Shown here: positions 41,091 through 48,904 of the stretch, piece after piece | How the letters are laid out: the number at the start of each line of letters is the position of its first letter | Position numbering within the stretch: the stretch's first letter is position 1 | Assembly: GCF_042677145.1 (NCBI RefSeq) | Contig: NZ_JBHTIT010000001.1 | Coordinates: 2,232,001-2,296,000 of the forward strand | Direction of reading: 5' to 3' | DNA length: 64,000 nucleotides | From: Perlucidibaca wandonensis | GTDB taxonomy: Bacteria; Pseudomonadota; Gammaproteobacteria; Pseudomonadales; Moraxellaceae | Translations under genes and position numbers: made by a program | The notes under the pieces: model-generated | Told to the model about the DNA's origin: nothing | The model's database searches: none | Seen by the model: only the letters and a program-made list of their open reading frames with translations

Positions 41091-42746
41091 TTAGTCGGCC
41101 ATTAAGGTTCTGGCGTGCTCGCGTGTTTCCTCAGTAATGGTCACGCCGCCAGACATCCTCGCAATCTCCTCCACGCGCTCCTCTTGGTTTAACGCCACCA
41201 CAGTGCTGTGCGTCGTGCCGTCGATAACGCGCTTCTCTACGCGCAAATGATGGTGTCCGCGCGCGGCAACTTGTGGCTGGTGTGTAATGCTGAAAACTTG
41301 AGCATGCTCACCGAGTGCGCGTAAAAGTCGGCCGACGACTTCAGCAATGCCACCACCAATGCCAACATCGACTTCGTCAAAGACCATGACGGGAACGGGC
41401 GAATGGCGCGCGTGCACCACTTGTATGCCTAGTGAAAGCCGTGAAAGCTCACCACCTGATGCGACCTTTGCCAATGCACGCAGTGGCTGACCTGGGTTGG
41501 CGCTAAATTGAAACTCGATGTCATCGAGGCCATAAGCGGCAGGTTTGGCTAGCGGCGTTAAGGTGAGCTCAAGGCGTGCGTTACTCATGCCAAGGCCGGC
41601 AAGAAATTGCTGAATATCTTCACAAAATTTTGTCGCGGCTTTGCTGCGCGCTAGTCGTAAGGCTTGTGCATGACTTCGATACGTCTCTTCAGCAGCCTGA
41701 GCCTGCGCGGCAAGCTGAGCCAAGTCTGCTGCTTCCAGCAGGGCGTCGCGCTCAGTGGCGAGTGTCTCTGCAATAGTCGGTAGTTCTTCAGGATTGGCGC
41801 GATGCTTTCGGGCTAGCTGATGACATTGGCTGAGGCGCTGCTCGAGCTCAGCAAGCTCATTTGGGCTGGCCTCTAGGTCATCTAAGAAATGCCGTAGCGA
41901 CGGGCTAGCCTCTTCAATCTGAATCTGTGCACTGCGCAATAGATCGATGGCTTCCGCAAGTGCCGTAGCGCGCTGGGCGTGTGGCTCTAGGCTGCGAATG
42001 GCGCGCTGTAAGTAGCGGCTGGCGGTATCATTCTCGCCCTCACTAATTAACGCTAAAGCCTGCTCGCCGTCTAGCTGCAAGGTGCCTATATGCGCGAGCG
42101 TGTCGTGGCGTTGCTCTAAGCGCGGATACTCATCTTTGCCAAGATTAAGTTGCGCCAGCTCAGTTAGTAAATGCTCAACAATCTCAAGTCTCGCCGCTTG
42201 TTCGGCGCCAGCGCGCTCGGCCTTGGCCAGCTTCGCGGCACTATTTTGCCAATGCGAAAAGTGACCTGCCAGCGCCTTCGATTCGGTCTGTAGCTTGGCG
42301 AAGCTATCGAGCATGCTGCGATGGCTGTCTTTGCGTAAAAGCGTTTGGTGCTCGTGTTGGCTATGAATATCAATCAGGCATTCGCCAATAGCGCGCAAGT
42401 CGCTGAGGTTGGCGGGCCGGCCATTAATATAGGCGCGCGAACGGCCATCGCGGCTGAAGGTGCGACGTAGCGTGCATTCGTCGCCTTCGTCGAGTTCGCG
42501 CTCCGCCAGCCAAGCCGATGCTTCAGGCAGGTAGCCGACTTGAAATAAGGCGCTGACATCGGCGCGCTCGGCGCCAGCGCGAACCACTGAGCCATCGGCG
42601 CGATCGCCCAAGCACAGGCCCAGGGCATCCATAAGGATGGATTTGCCCGCGCCGGTCTCGCCTGTAATGACACTAAAGCCCGAGTTGAATTCCAGCTCGA
42701 GGTTTTCCACGATGGCAAATTGGCTGATTTTAAGCAGGCTCAGCAT
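41091..42746 (-). CDS. recN: DNA repair protein RecN
   Basis: The 551-residue SMC-like ATPase has an N-terminal Walker A GETGAGKS, a long coiled-coil middle, the ABC signature ASGGELSRLSLG, and Walker B MVFDEVDVGIGG. It acts in double-strand break repair. It is divergent from grpE; no clear LexA box (CTGT-N8-ACAG) was found in the 152-bp gap. A sigma-32-like promoter lies in the same gap, facing grpE. Confidence 0.96.
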   Translation of the reverse strand: MLSLLKISQFAIVENLELEFNSGFSVITGETGAGKSILMDALGLCLGDRADGSVVRAGAERADVSALFQVGYLPEASAWLAERELDEGDECTLRRTFSRDGRSRAYINGRPANLSDLRAIGECLIDIHSQHEHQTLLRKDSHRSMLDSFAKLQTESKALAGHFSHWQNSAAKLAKAERAGAEQAARLEIVEHLLTELAQLNLGKDEYPRLEQRHDTLAHIGTLQLDGEQALALISEGENDTASRYLQRAIRSLEPHAQRATALAEAIDLLRSAQIQIEEASPSLRHFLDDLEASPNELAELEQRLSQCHQLARKHRANPEELPTIAETLATERDALLEAADLAQLAAQAQAAEETYRSHAQALRLARSKAATKFCEDIQQFLAGLGMSNARLELTLTPLAKPAAYGLDDIEFQFSANPGQPLRALAKVASGGELSRLSLGIQVVHARHSPVPVMVFDEVDVGIGGGIAEVVGRLLRALGEHAQVFSITHQPQVAARGHHHLRVEKRVIDGTTHSTVVALNQEERVEEIARMSGGVTITEETREHARTLMAD

Positions 42747-42829
42747 GGCGAGAAACTCTTGAGTCGATGACTTAATGATAGGCCAGCCATGCGCGACTTG
42801 CGATGCGGCGATGGTGAATTTTCACGCAG

Positions 42830-42860
42830 CCCTTGAAAAAAACAATACGTGACACCACTA
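42830..42860 (+). promoter_or_regulatory. Candidate sigma-32 promoter of grpE
   Basis: CCCTTGAAAA (-35 like) is followed after 13-15 bp by CACCACTA, a partial match to the CCCCATTT -10 element. It lies 38 bp upstream of the grpE ATG, which fits a heat-shock promoter. The -10 match is only five of eight. Confidence 0.5.
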
Positions 42861-42898
42861 GAGTAAGCATTCACGAAGTTGCCTAAGTAGGAGTTTTT

Positions 42899-43459
42899 AT
42901 GAGCGAGCAAACGCCCCCAGAGCACGACGACATTCCAGAGCAGGCAGTAGATGCTCAGCCGCAAGCTATGGATATCCCTGAATTTGCCGACGACAGCGTA
43001 GATTTTCAAACTGCGCGCATAGCCGAACTGGAAGGCCAGCTGAAAGACTTGCAGCTGCGCACTCAGGCCGAAGTGCAAAACATTCAGCGTCGATCAGAGC
43101 GCGATGTCACTGCTGCGCATAAGTTTGCCTTAGAAAAGTTTGCCGGCAGCCTGCTCGATGTTGCCGATAATTTGGAGCGTGCGCTGCAAGCTACACCATC
43201 GGAAGAGTCAGCTCTAAAAGCCTTGCATGAAGGCGTAACCCTAACGCACAAGCTTTTTGTCGACACCATGAAACGCTTTGGTGTTGAGGCCGTTGATCCA
43301 CTTGGCGAGCCGTTCAATCCCGAGCTGCATCAGGCGGTATCGACTCAGCCATCGACCACAGCGGAACCGAACTCGGTGACTGCGGTATTCCAAAAAGGCT
43401 ACACCTTGTCGGGGCGTTTATTGCGGCCGGCCATGGTTGTTGTCGCGAGTGCTGGCTAA
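42899..43459 (+). CDS. grpE: Nucleotide exchange factor GrpE
   Basis: This 186-residue DnaK partner begins with an acidic disordered region and a long helix around RIAELEGQLKDLQLR. The beta-wing end has FQKGYTLSGRLLRPAMVVVA. The ATG follows TAGGAG. It is upstream of dnaK and dnaJ, but a 138-bp gap with its own promoter candidate lies before dnaK. Confidence 0.96.
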   Translation: MSEQTPPEHDDIPEQAVDAQPQAMDIPEFADDSVDFQTARIAELEGQLKDLQLRTQAEVQNIQRRSERDVTAAHKFALEKFAGSLLDVADNLERALQATPSEESALKALHEGVTLTHKLFVDTMKRFGVEAVDPLGEPFNPELHQAVSTQPSTTAEPNSVTAVFQKGYTLSGRLLRPAMVVVASAG

Positions 43460-43492
43460 AACATATTTTTTGTCTGGGAATAGGTTCTGGGG

Positions 43493-43520
43493 CTTGAAAA
43501 AGTTTTCAATAGCCTCATAT
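43493..43520 (+). promoter_or_regulatory. Candidate sigma-32 promoter of dnaK
   Basis: CTTGAAAA and CCTCATAT (six of eight to the -10 consensus) are separated by 12-14 bp, 78 bp upstream of dnaK. This is the best heat-shock promoter match in the window. Confidence 0.62.
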
Positions 43521-43597
43521 CAGTAAACAGGGCGCGAGTAAGCGCAATCATTTTTGTCACAGCTCAGGCGACGCCGCCGGGCTAGTAGGAGAGCATC

Positions 43598-45526
43598 ATG
43601 GGTAGAATTATTGGTATCGATTTGGGCACCACCAACAGCTGCGTAGCTATTTTGGATGGCGACAAAGTTAAAGTTATTGAGAACTCGGAAGGCGCGCGCA
43701 CTACGCCATCGATTGTTGCTTACACAGACAACGAAGTGTTGGTTGGCGCCGGCGCAAAACGCCAAGCCGTGACGAACCCAAAAAACACGCTGTTCGCTGT
43801 TAAGCGTTTGATTGGTCGTAAGTTTAAAGATGACGTTGTGCAAAAAGACATCAAAATGGTGCCTTACAGCATCGTTGCTGCGGATAACGGCGATGCCTGG
43901 ATTGATGTCAAAGGCGACAAAAAGGCGCCGCCACAAATCTCCGCCGAAGTGCTGAAGAAAATGAAGAAAACCGCTGAAGATTATCTCGGCGAAGCTGTGA
44001 CTGAAGCGGTTATTACTGTGCCTGCTTACTTCAACGATTCGCAGCGCCAAGCGACCAAAGACGCTGGCCGTATTGCGGGCTTGGAAGTTAAACGCATCAT
44101 CAATGAACCTACTGCTGCGGCATTGGCGTTCGGCATGGACAAGAAAGAAGGCGATCGTAAAATTGCCGTTTATGACTTGGGCGGCGGCACATTCGACGTT
44201 TCAATCATTGAGATTGCCGAAGTAGACGGTGAGCACCAGTTTGAAGTGCTGTCGACCAACGGCGACACCTTCTTGGGTGGCGAAGATTTCGACTTGCGCT
44301 TGATCGATTACTTGTCTGATGAGTTCAAGAAAGAGACAGGCATCGATCTGCACAACGACCCATTGGCTTTGCAGCGACTGAAAGAAGGTGCTGAAAAGGC
44401 AAAAATCGAGTTGTCATCGAGCACGCAAACCGATGTGAACTTGCCTTACATCACCGCCGATGCCACTGGTCCTAAGCATTTAAACGTGAAGGTCACGCGC
44501 GCTAAATTAGAAGCGCTAGTGGAAGACTTAGTGGCACGCACCATTGAGCCATGCCGTGTGGCTTTGGCTGATGCAGGCCTCAAAATTAGCGAAATCGGCG
44601 ATGTGATTTTAGTCGGCGGCCAAACACGTATGCCTTTGGTGTTGGAGCGCGTCAAAGCCTTCTTCGGCCAAGACCCACGCCGTGATGTGAACCCCGATGA
44701 GGCAGTTGCCATTGGCGCGGCTTACCAAGGTGCCGTGTTGTCTGGTGATGTTAAAGATGTGTTATTGCTCGACGTAACGCCACTTAGCCTTGGTATTGAA
44801 ACCATGGGCGGCGTGATGACAGCGTTGATCGAGAAAAACACCACCATCCCAACGAAAAAGCAGCAAGTGTTCTCGACTGCCGACGATAACCAAGCAGCTG
44901 TGACTATCCATGTTGTGCAGGGTGAGCGTAAGCAAGCCTCGCAAAACAAATCGCTGGGCCGTTTCGACTTGAGCGATATTCCACCCGCACCGCGTGGCAT
45001 GCCGCAAATTGAAGTGACTTTTGATATCGATGCCAACGGTATTTTGAATGTCGGCGCTAAAGATAAAGCCACCGGTAAAGAGCAAAGCATCATCATTAAA
45101 GCCAACTCCGGTTTGAATGATGAGGAAATCGAGAAAATGGTGCGTGACGCCGAGGCTAACGCTGAGGAAGATAAAAAATTCACTGAGCTTGTTGAGTCGC
45201 GCAACCAAGCTGACCAGTTAGTGCACTCAACGAAAAAAGCGCTGACTGATCTGGGTGATAAAGTAACGGCTGAAGAGAAAGCTACTGTCGATGCTGAAAT
45301 CGAGAAAGTCGAAGCCGCGATTAAGGCTAACGACAAAGAGCAGATCGATACTGCGGTAGAAGCGTTGAGCAATGCTTCGATGCCGATCATGCAGAAAATG
45401 TATGCTGATCAAGCCGGTGCTGAAGGCGCTGCGGGCGGTGCTAGCGATGAGCCAGCAGCCGAGCCAAAGCGTGATGATGGCGCTGTCGATGCCGAATTTG
45501 AAGAAGTGAAAGACGAGAAAAAATAA
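43598..45526 (+). CDS. dnaK: Chaperone protein DnaK (Hsp70)
   Basis: This 642-residue ATP-dependent chaperone begins with GRIIGIDLGTTNSCVAI and contains VPAYFNDSQRQATKDAG, IYDLGGGTFDVS-type phosphate loop (VYDLGGGTFDVSII), and the substrate domain DVTPLSLGIET. The acidic C terminus (EFEEVKDEKK) carries the usual co-chaperone tail. The ATG follows TAGGAGAG. Length is normal. It is followed by a perfect palindrome and dnaJ. Confidence 0.98.
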   Translation: MGRIIGIDLGTTNSCVAILDGDKVKVIENSEGARTTPSIVAYTDNEVLVGAGAKRQAVTNPKNTLFAVKRLIGRKFKDDVVQKDIKMVPYSIVAADNGDAWIDVKGDKKAPPQISAEVLKKMKKTAEDYLGEAVTEAVITVPAYFNDSQRQATKDAGRIAGLEVKRIINEPTAAALAFGMDKKEGDRKIAVYDLGGGTFDVSIIEIAEVDGEHQFEVLSTNGDTFLGGEDFDLRLIDYLSDEFKKETGIDLHNDPLALQRLKEGAEKAKIELSSSTQTDVNLPYITADATGPKHLNVKVTRAKLEALVEDLVARTIEPCRVALADAGLKISEIGDVILVGGQTRMPLVLERVKAFFGQDPRRDVNPDEAVAIGAAYQGAVLSGDVKDVLLLDVTPLSLGIETMGGVMTALIEKNTTIPTKKQQVFSTADDNQAAVTIHVVQGERKQASQNKSLGRFDLSDIPPAPRGMPQIEVTFDIDANGILNVGAKDKATGKEQSIIIKANSGLNDEEIEKMVRDAEANAEEDKKFTELVESRNQADQLVHSTKKALTDLGDKVTAEEKATVDAEIEKVEAAIKANDKEQIDTAVEALSNASMPIMQKMYADQAGAEGAAGGASDEPAAEPKRDDGAVDAEFEEVKDEKK

Positions 45527-45551
45527 GCTCTATTGATGAGTAGTGACGCAC

Positions 45552-45571
45552 ACGCGGGGATATCCCCGCGT
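45552..45571. terminator. Perfect 20-bp palindrome between dnaK and dnaJ
   Basis: ACGCGGGGAT/ATCCCCGCGT is a perfect palindrome 26 bp after dnaK and 44 bp before dnaJ, followed by TTTGCATTTA. It has only a short T-run, so it is probably a partial terminator or RNA-stability element that lowers dnaJ expression relative to dnaK. Confidence 0.6.
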
Positions 45572-45614
45572 TTGCATTTATAAGATGAAAGCGGCAGAGC
45601 TTGAGGGTTAACAA

Positions 45615-46748
45615 ATGGCCAAGCGTGATTTTTACGAAGTATTGGGTGTACAAAAAAATGCTCCGGCAGATGAGCTGAAAAAAGCCTATCGGCGACTGGC
45701 AATGAAGCATCACCCAGACCGTAACCCTGATAGCGTCGAGGCCGAAGATAAGTTCAAAGAGGCCAACGAGGCCTATGAAGTGCTCTCCGATGCTGACAAG
45801 CGTGCGGCCTACGATCGTTATGGTCATGCCGGCATCGACCCGAATATGGGCGGCGGTGGTGGTGGTGCGGGCGGAGCTGGTTTTGGTGACATCTTTGGCG
45901 ATGTCTTTGGCGATATTTTTGGTGGTGGCGGGCGTGGCGGTCAGCAGCGCAGCAATCGCGGCTCAGACTTGGGCTATACCTTAGAGCTGGATTTGGAAGA
46001 AGCTGTGCGCGGCGCGAAAGTAAAAATTAGCGTGCCAACCATGACTGAATGTGAGCCTTGCGATGGCTCAGGTGCGAAAAAAGGTACAAGTGCCAGCCAG
46101 TGCCGCAGCTGTAATGGCAGCGGCCAAGTGCGTGTGCAGCAAGGCTTCTTTGTCATGAGTCAGACCTGCCCAAGCTGTCATGGTCGTGGCACAGTGATTA
46201 CTGATCCTTGCGGCAGCTGTCGCGGTGAAGGTCGTGTGCGAAAGCAAAAAACATTGGAAGTGAAAATCCCGGCCGGTGTTGATACTGGCGACCGTATTCG
46301 TCTGACTGGCGAAGGCGAGGCCGGCGCACAAGGTGGTCCAGCGGGTGATCTCTATGTGCAAATATCGGTGCGCGAGCATCGTATTTTCAAGCGTGATGGC
46401 GCCGATCTTTATTGCGAAGTACCAATCGACTTTGCTGATGCCGCACTCGGCGGTGAGTTGGAAGTGCCAACGCTCGATGGCCGCGTGAAGCTGCGCATCC
46501 CTGAAGGCGCTCAAACGGGTAAGCTATTCCGTCTCAAGGGCAAGGGTGTGAAGCCGATTCGCTCGCATGCGCAAGGTGACATGCTGTGCCGCGTAGTCGT
46601 GGAAACGCCGGTGCATTTAAGTAGCGAGCAGAAAGAGTTGCTGCGTCAGTTCAAGCAATCAATGAGTGACGATGGCAATAAGCAGTCGCCTAATAAAGAC
46701 TCATTCTTTAGCGCGGTGCGTAACTTTTTTGATGGGATGACAAAATGA
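45615..46748 (+). CDS. dnaJ: Chaperone protein DnaJ (Hsp40)
   Basis: The 377-residue co-chaperone has a J domain with HPD (KHHPDRNPD), a Gly-rich linker, four zinc-finger repeats (CEPCDGSG, CRSCNGSG, CPSCHGRG, CGSCRGEG) and two C-terminal beta domains. Its stop overlaps the dapB start by 4 bp, so dapB is translationally coupled to dnaJ. Confidence 0.97.
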   Translation: MAKRDFYEVLGVQKNAPADELKKAYRRLAMKHHPDRNPDSVEAEDKFKEANEAYEVLSDADKRAAYDRYGHAGIDPNMGGGGGGAGGAGFGDIFGDVFGDIFGGGGRGGQQRSNRGSDLGYTLELDLEEAVRGAKVKISVPTMTECEPCDGSGAKKGTSASQCRSCNGSGQVRVQQGFFVMSQTCPSCHGRGTVITDPCGSCRGEGRVRKQKTLEVKIPAGVDTGDRIRLTGEGEAGAQGGPAGDLYVQISVREHRIFKRDGADLYCEVPIDFADAALGGELEVPTLDGRVKLRIPEGAQTGKLFRLKGKGVKPIRSHAQGDMLCRVVVETPVHLSSEQKELLRQFKQSMSDDGNKQSPNKDSFFSAVRNFFDGMTK

Positions 46749-47554
46749 CACGAATTGCTATCTGTGGTGCTGCCGGCCGTATGGGTCGCGCCCTAATCGC
46801 TGCTGTGCAGGCCGCTGATGGCGCAGAGCTGAGCGCTGCGATTGAGCGCTCAGGCTCTGAGTTTCTTGGTCAGGATGCCGGCGAGCTTGCCGGCGTAGGT
46901 CGACTCAATATCGCCATTACTGATGATCTTGCTAAGGCCGATTTCGATGTCGCCATCGACTTCACTGCGCCAGCTGCAACGCTGACTCATGCCGGCATTT
47001 GCCAGCGCCTAGGGCGTGGTTTGGTTATTGGCACTACCGGGCTAAGTGCTGAACAAAAGGCTGAGCTGCAAGCATTAAGTGCGCAACAGGCTATGGTCTA
47101 TTCGGGCAACTATTCAGTAGGCGTGAATGTCAGCTTGAAGATGCTTGAGCTGGCGGCGAAAGCCTTTGGCGACACTGTCGATATCGACGTGCTAGAAGCG
47201 CATCACCGCCACAAAGTAGATGCGCCCTCGGGCACAGCATTGATGATGGGTGAAGCCGTAGCTAGCGCATTGGGCCGTGATCTTAATGAGGTTGCGGTCT
47301 ATGCTCGCCATGGCCACACCGGCGCACGCGAACGCCAGCAAATTGGCTTTCAAACTTTGCGTGGCGGCGACACTGTCGGTGATCACACGGTGTTTTTCTT
47401 TGGCGAAGGTGAGCGCGTTGAAGTTCGCCACGTTGCCACCAATCGCGCCAATTTCGCCACCGGTGCTGTGCGCTCTGCGCGCTGGCTTGCTTCAGATAAG
47501 GATGCGCAAGTGCCGGCGCTTTATTCCATGCAAGACGTGCTTGGCTTAGCGTAA
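46745..47554 (+). CDS. dapB: 4-hydroxy-tetrahydrodipicolinate reductase DapB
   Basis: This 269-residue enzyme of lysine and diaminopimelate synthesis has the NAD(P) motif IAICGAAGRMGRALI, the catalytic EAHHRHKVDAPSGTA, and the C-terminal RSARWL segment. It overlaps dnaJ by 4 bp. The position between dnaJ and carA is conserved in pseudomonads. Confidence 0.96.
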   Translation: MTRIAICGAAGRMGRALIAAVQAADGAELSAAIERSGSEFLGQDAGELAGVGRLNIAITDDLAKADFDVAIDFTAPAATLTHAGICQRLGRGLVIGTTGLSAEQKAELQALSAQQAMVYSGNYSVGVNVSLKMLELAAKAFGDTVDIDVLEAHHRHKVDAPSGTALMMGEAVASALGRDLNEVAVYARHGHTGARERQQIGFQTLRGGDTVGDHTVFFFGEGERVEVRHVATNRANFATGAVRSARWLASDKDAQVPALYSMQDVLGLA

Positions 47555-47758
47555 CTTGCCGCAACAGCCCACTGTATTCACACCCTAATTACGCAGTTTA
47601 AGGATGTGTTTGGTTGGACAGCGGGCATGCATCTGCGTAGAATGCCGCTTCAAATCGTGCCAGCGTGCAACCCCTATATGGATAGAACGAGAAGGATTGT
47701 CATCGCTTCTCGCTTTTTTGCACGCGCGCTTAACTAAAATCGCTGTGTGGAGGTCGGT
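47555..47758 (+). other. carA leader region with hairpin and short ORFs
   Basis: The 204-bp gap contains a hairpin CGAGAAG/CTTCTCG followed by C and six T residues (47688-47719), like an attenuator. Two short frames overlap it. One at 47604-47762 (52 codons, AAGGA just before ATG) ends with TGA overlapping the carA TTG start. The other, from an ATG at 47678 to TAA at 47737, encodes 19 residues including five Arg. A leader-peptide role is possible but unproven; neither has a decisive ribosome site. Confidence 0.35.
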
Positions 47759-48901
47759 TTGAGCAAAGTTGCCATTCTCGCGCTAGAAGACGGAAGTGTT
47801 TTCAAGGGCGTATCAATCGGAGCAGATGGTCAATCATCTGGCGAAGTCGTTTTTAATACCGCCATGACTGGTTATCAGGAAATTCTGACCGACCCATCGT
47901 ATTGCCAGCAAATGGTCACCTTGACCTATCCGCACATTGGCAACACCGGCGTAAACAACGAAGACAACGAATCTACTCAGGTTTGGGCTGCGGGCTTAAT
48001 CATCCGTGATAGCTCGATGATCGCTAGCAACTGGCGTATGACCGAGACGCTGCCAGACTATTTGGTGCGCAACAATGTTGTCGCTATTGCTGAAATCGAC
48101 ACGCGCCGCTTAACGCGCATCTTGCGCGAAAGCGGTACGCAAAATGGCGTTATTGTCGCCGGCGCCGCTGCAGAAGTAGAAGGTGCGGTTGAGGCGGCCA
48201 TTGCTAGCGCGAAAAAAGTGCCTAGCTTGAAGGGCGCGGACTTAGCCAAAGTCGTCAGCACAAAAGAAGTTTATCGCTGGACAGAAGGTAGCTGGGATCT
48301 GGCGAAAGGTTATGTCACGCCAACTGAAGCGCCGCGCTTCAAAGTCGTGGCCTATGACTTCGGTGTTAAGCACAACATTCTGCGCCTGCTGGTTGATCGT
48401 GGTTGCGAGCTGATTGTGGTGCCGGCTCAAACTTCGGCGGCTGATGTACTGGCAATGAACCCCGATGGCGTCTTTCTCTCCAATGGTCCAGGCGATCCTG
48501 AGCCTTGCGACTACGCCATTGCGGCGATTAAGACCTTTTTAGATAAAGACTTACCAATTTTCGGCATCTGCTTAGGGCATCAGCTGTTAGCGCTCGCCTC
48601 AGGTGCGAAAACACTAAAAATGAAATTTGGCCATCATGGCGCCAACCATCCAGTGCAGAATTTAGACACCGGCCGCGTCATGATTACCAGTCAGAACCAC
48701 GGCTTCTCCGTAGATGGAGCGACACTGCCCGCGACATTGCGTGCAACTCACAAGTCACTATTCGATGATTCGTTGCAAGGCCTGCATCACACCGATAAGC
48801 CAGCGTTTAGTTTCCAGGGACACCCTGAAGCTAGCCCCGGGCCAACAGATGTGCAGCCCTTGTTCGACCACTTTTTTGAATTGATGCAGGCTCGGAAGTA
48901 A
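47759..48901 (+). CDS. carA: Carbamoyl-phosphate synthase small subunit CarA
   Basis: The 380-residue glutaminase subunit has SKVAILALEDGSVFKG at its start and class I amidotransferase motifs: GICLGHQLLAL with the catalytic Cys, and FQGHPEASPGP with the catalytic His. The TTG at 47759 is chosen since it is 5 bp after GGAGG and matches family length; an in-frame GTG at 47747 overlaps this element. carB follows after 3 bp. Confidence 0.95.
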   Translation: MSKVAILALEDGSVFKGVSIGADGQSSGEVVFNTAMTGYQEILTDPSYCQQMVTLTYPHIGNTGVNNEDNESTQVWAAGLIIRDSSMIASNWRMTETLPDYLVRNNVVAIAEIDTRRLTRILRESGTQNGVIVAGAAAEVEGAVEAAIASAKKVPSLKGADLAKVVSTKEVYRWTEGSWDLAKGYVTPTEAPRFKVVAYDFGVKHNILRLLVDRGCELIVVPAQTSAADVLAMNPDGVFLSNGPGDPEPCDYAIAAIKTFLDKDLPIFGICLGHQLLALASGAKTLKMKFGHHGANHPVQNLDTGRVMITSQNHGFSVDGATLPATLRATHKSLFDDSLQGLHHTDKPAFSFQGHPEASPGPTDVQPLFDHFFELMQARK

Positions 48902-48904
48902 GAC

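Noticed and set aside
42747..42898. LexA box upstream of recN
   Set aside because: recN is often SOS controlled, but no CTGT-N8-ACAG or close variant was seen in the gap.
44722..45390. 222-residue Ser-rich open frame opposite dnaK
   Set aside because: This is the well-known antisense open frame seen on many dnaK genes; there is no evidence for expression.
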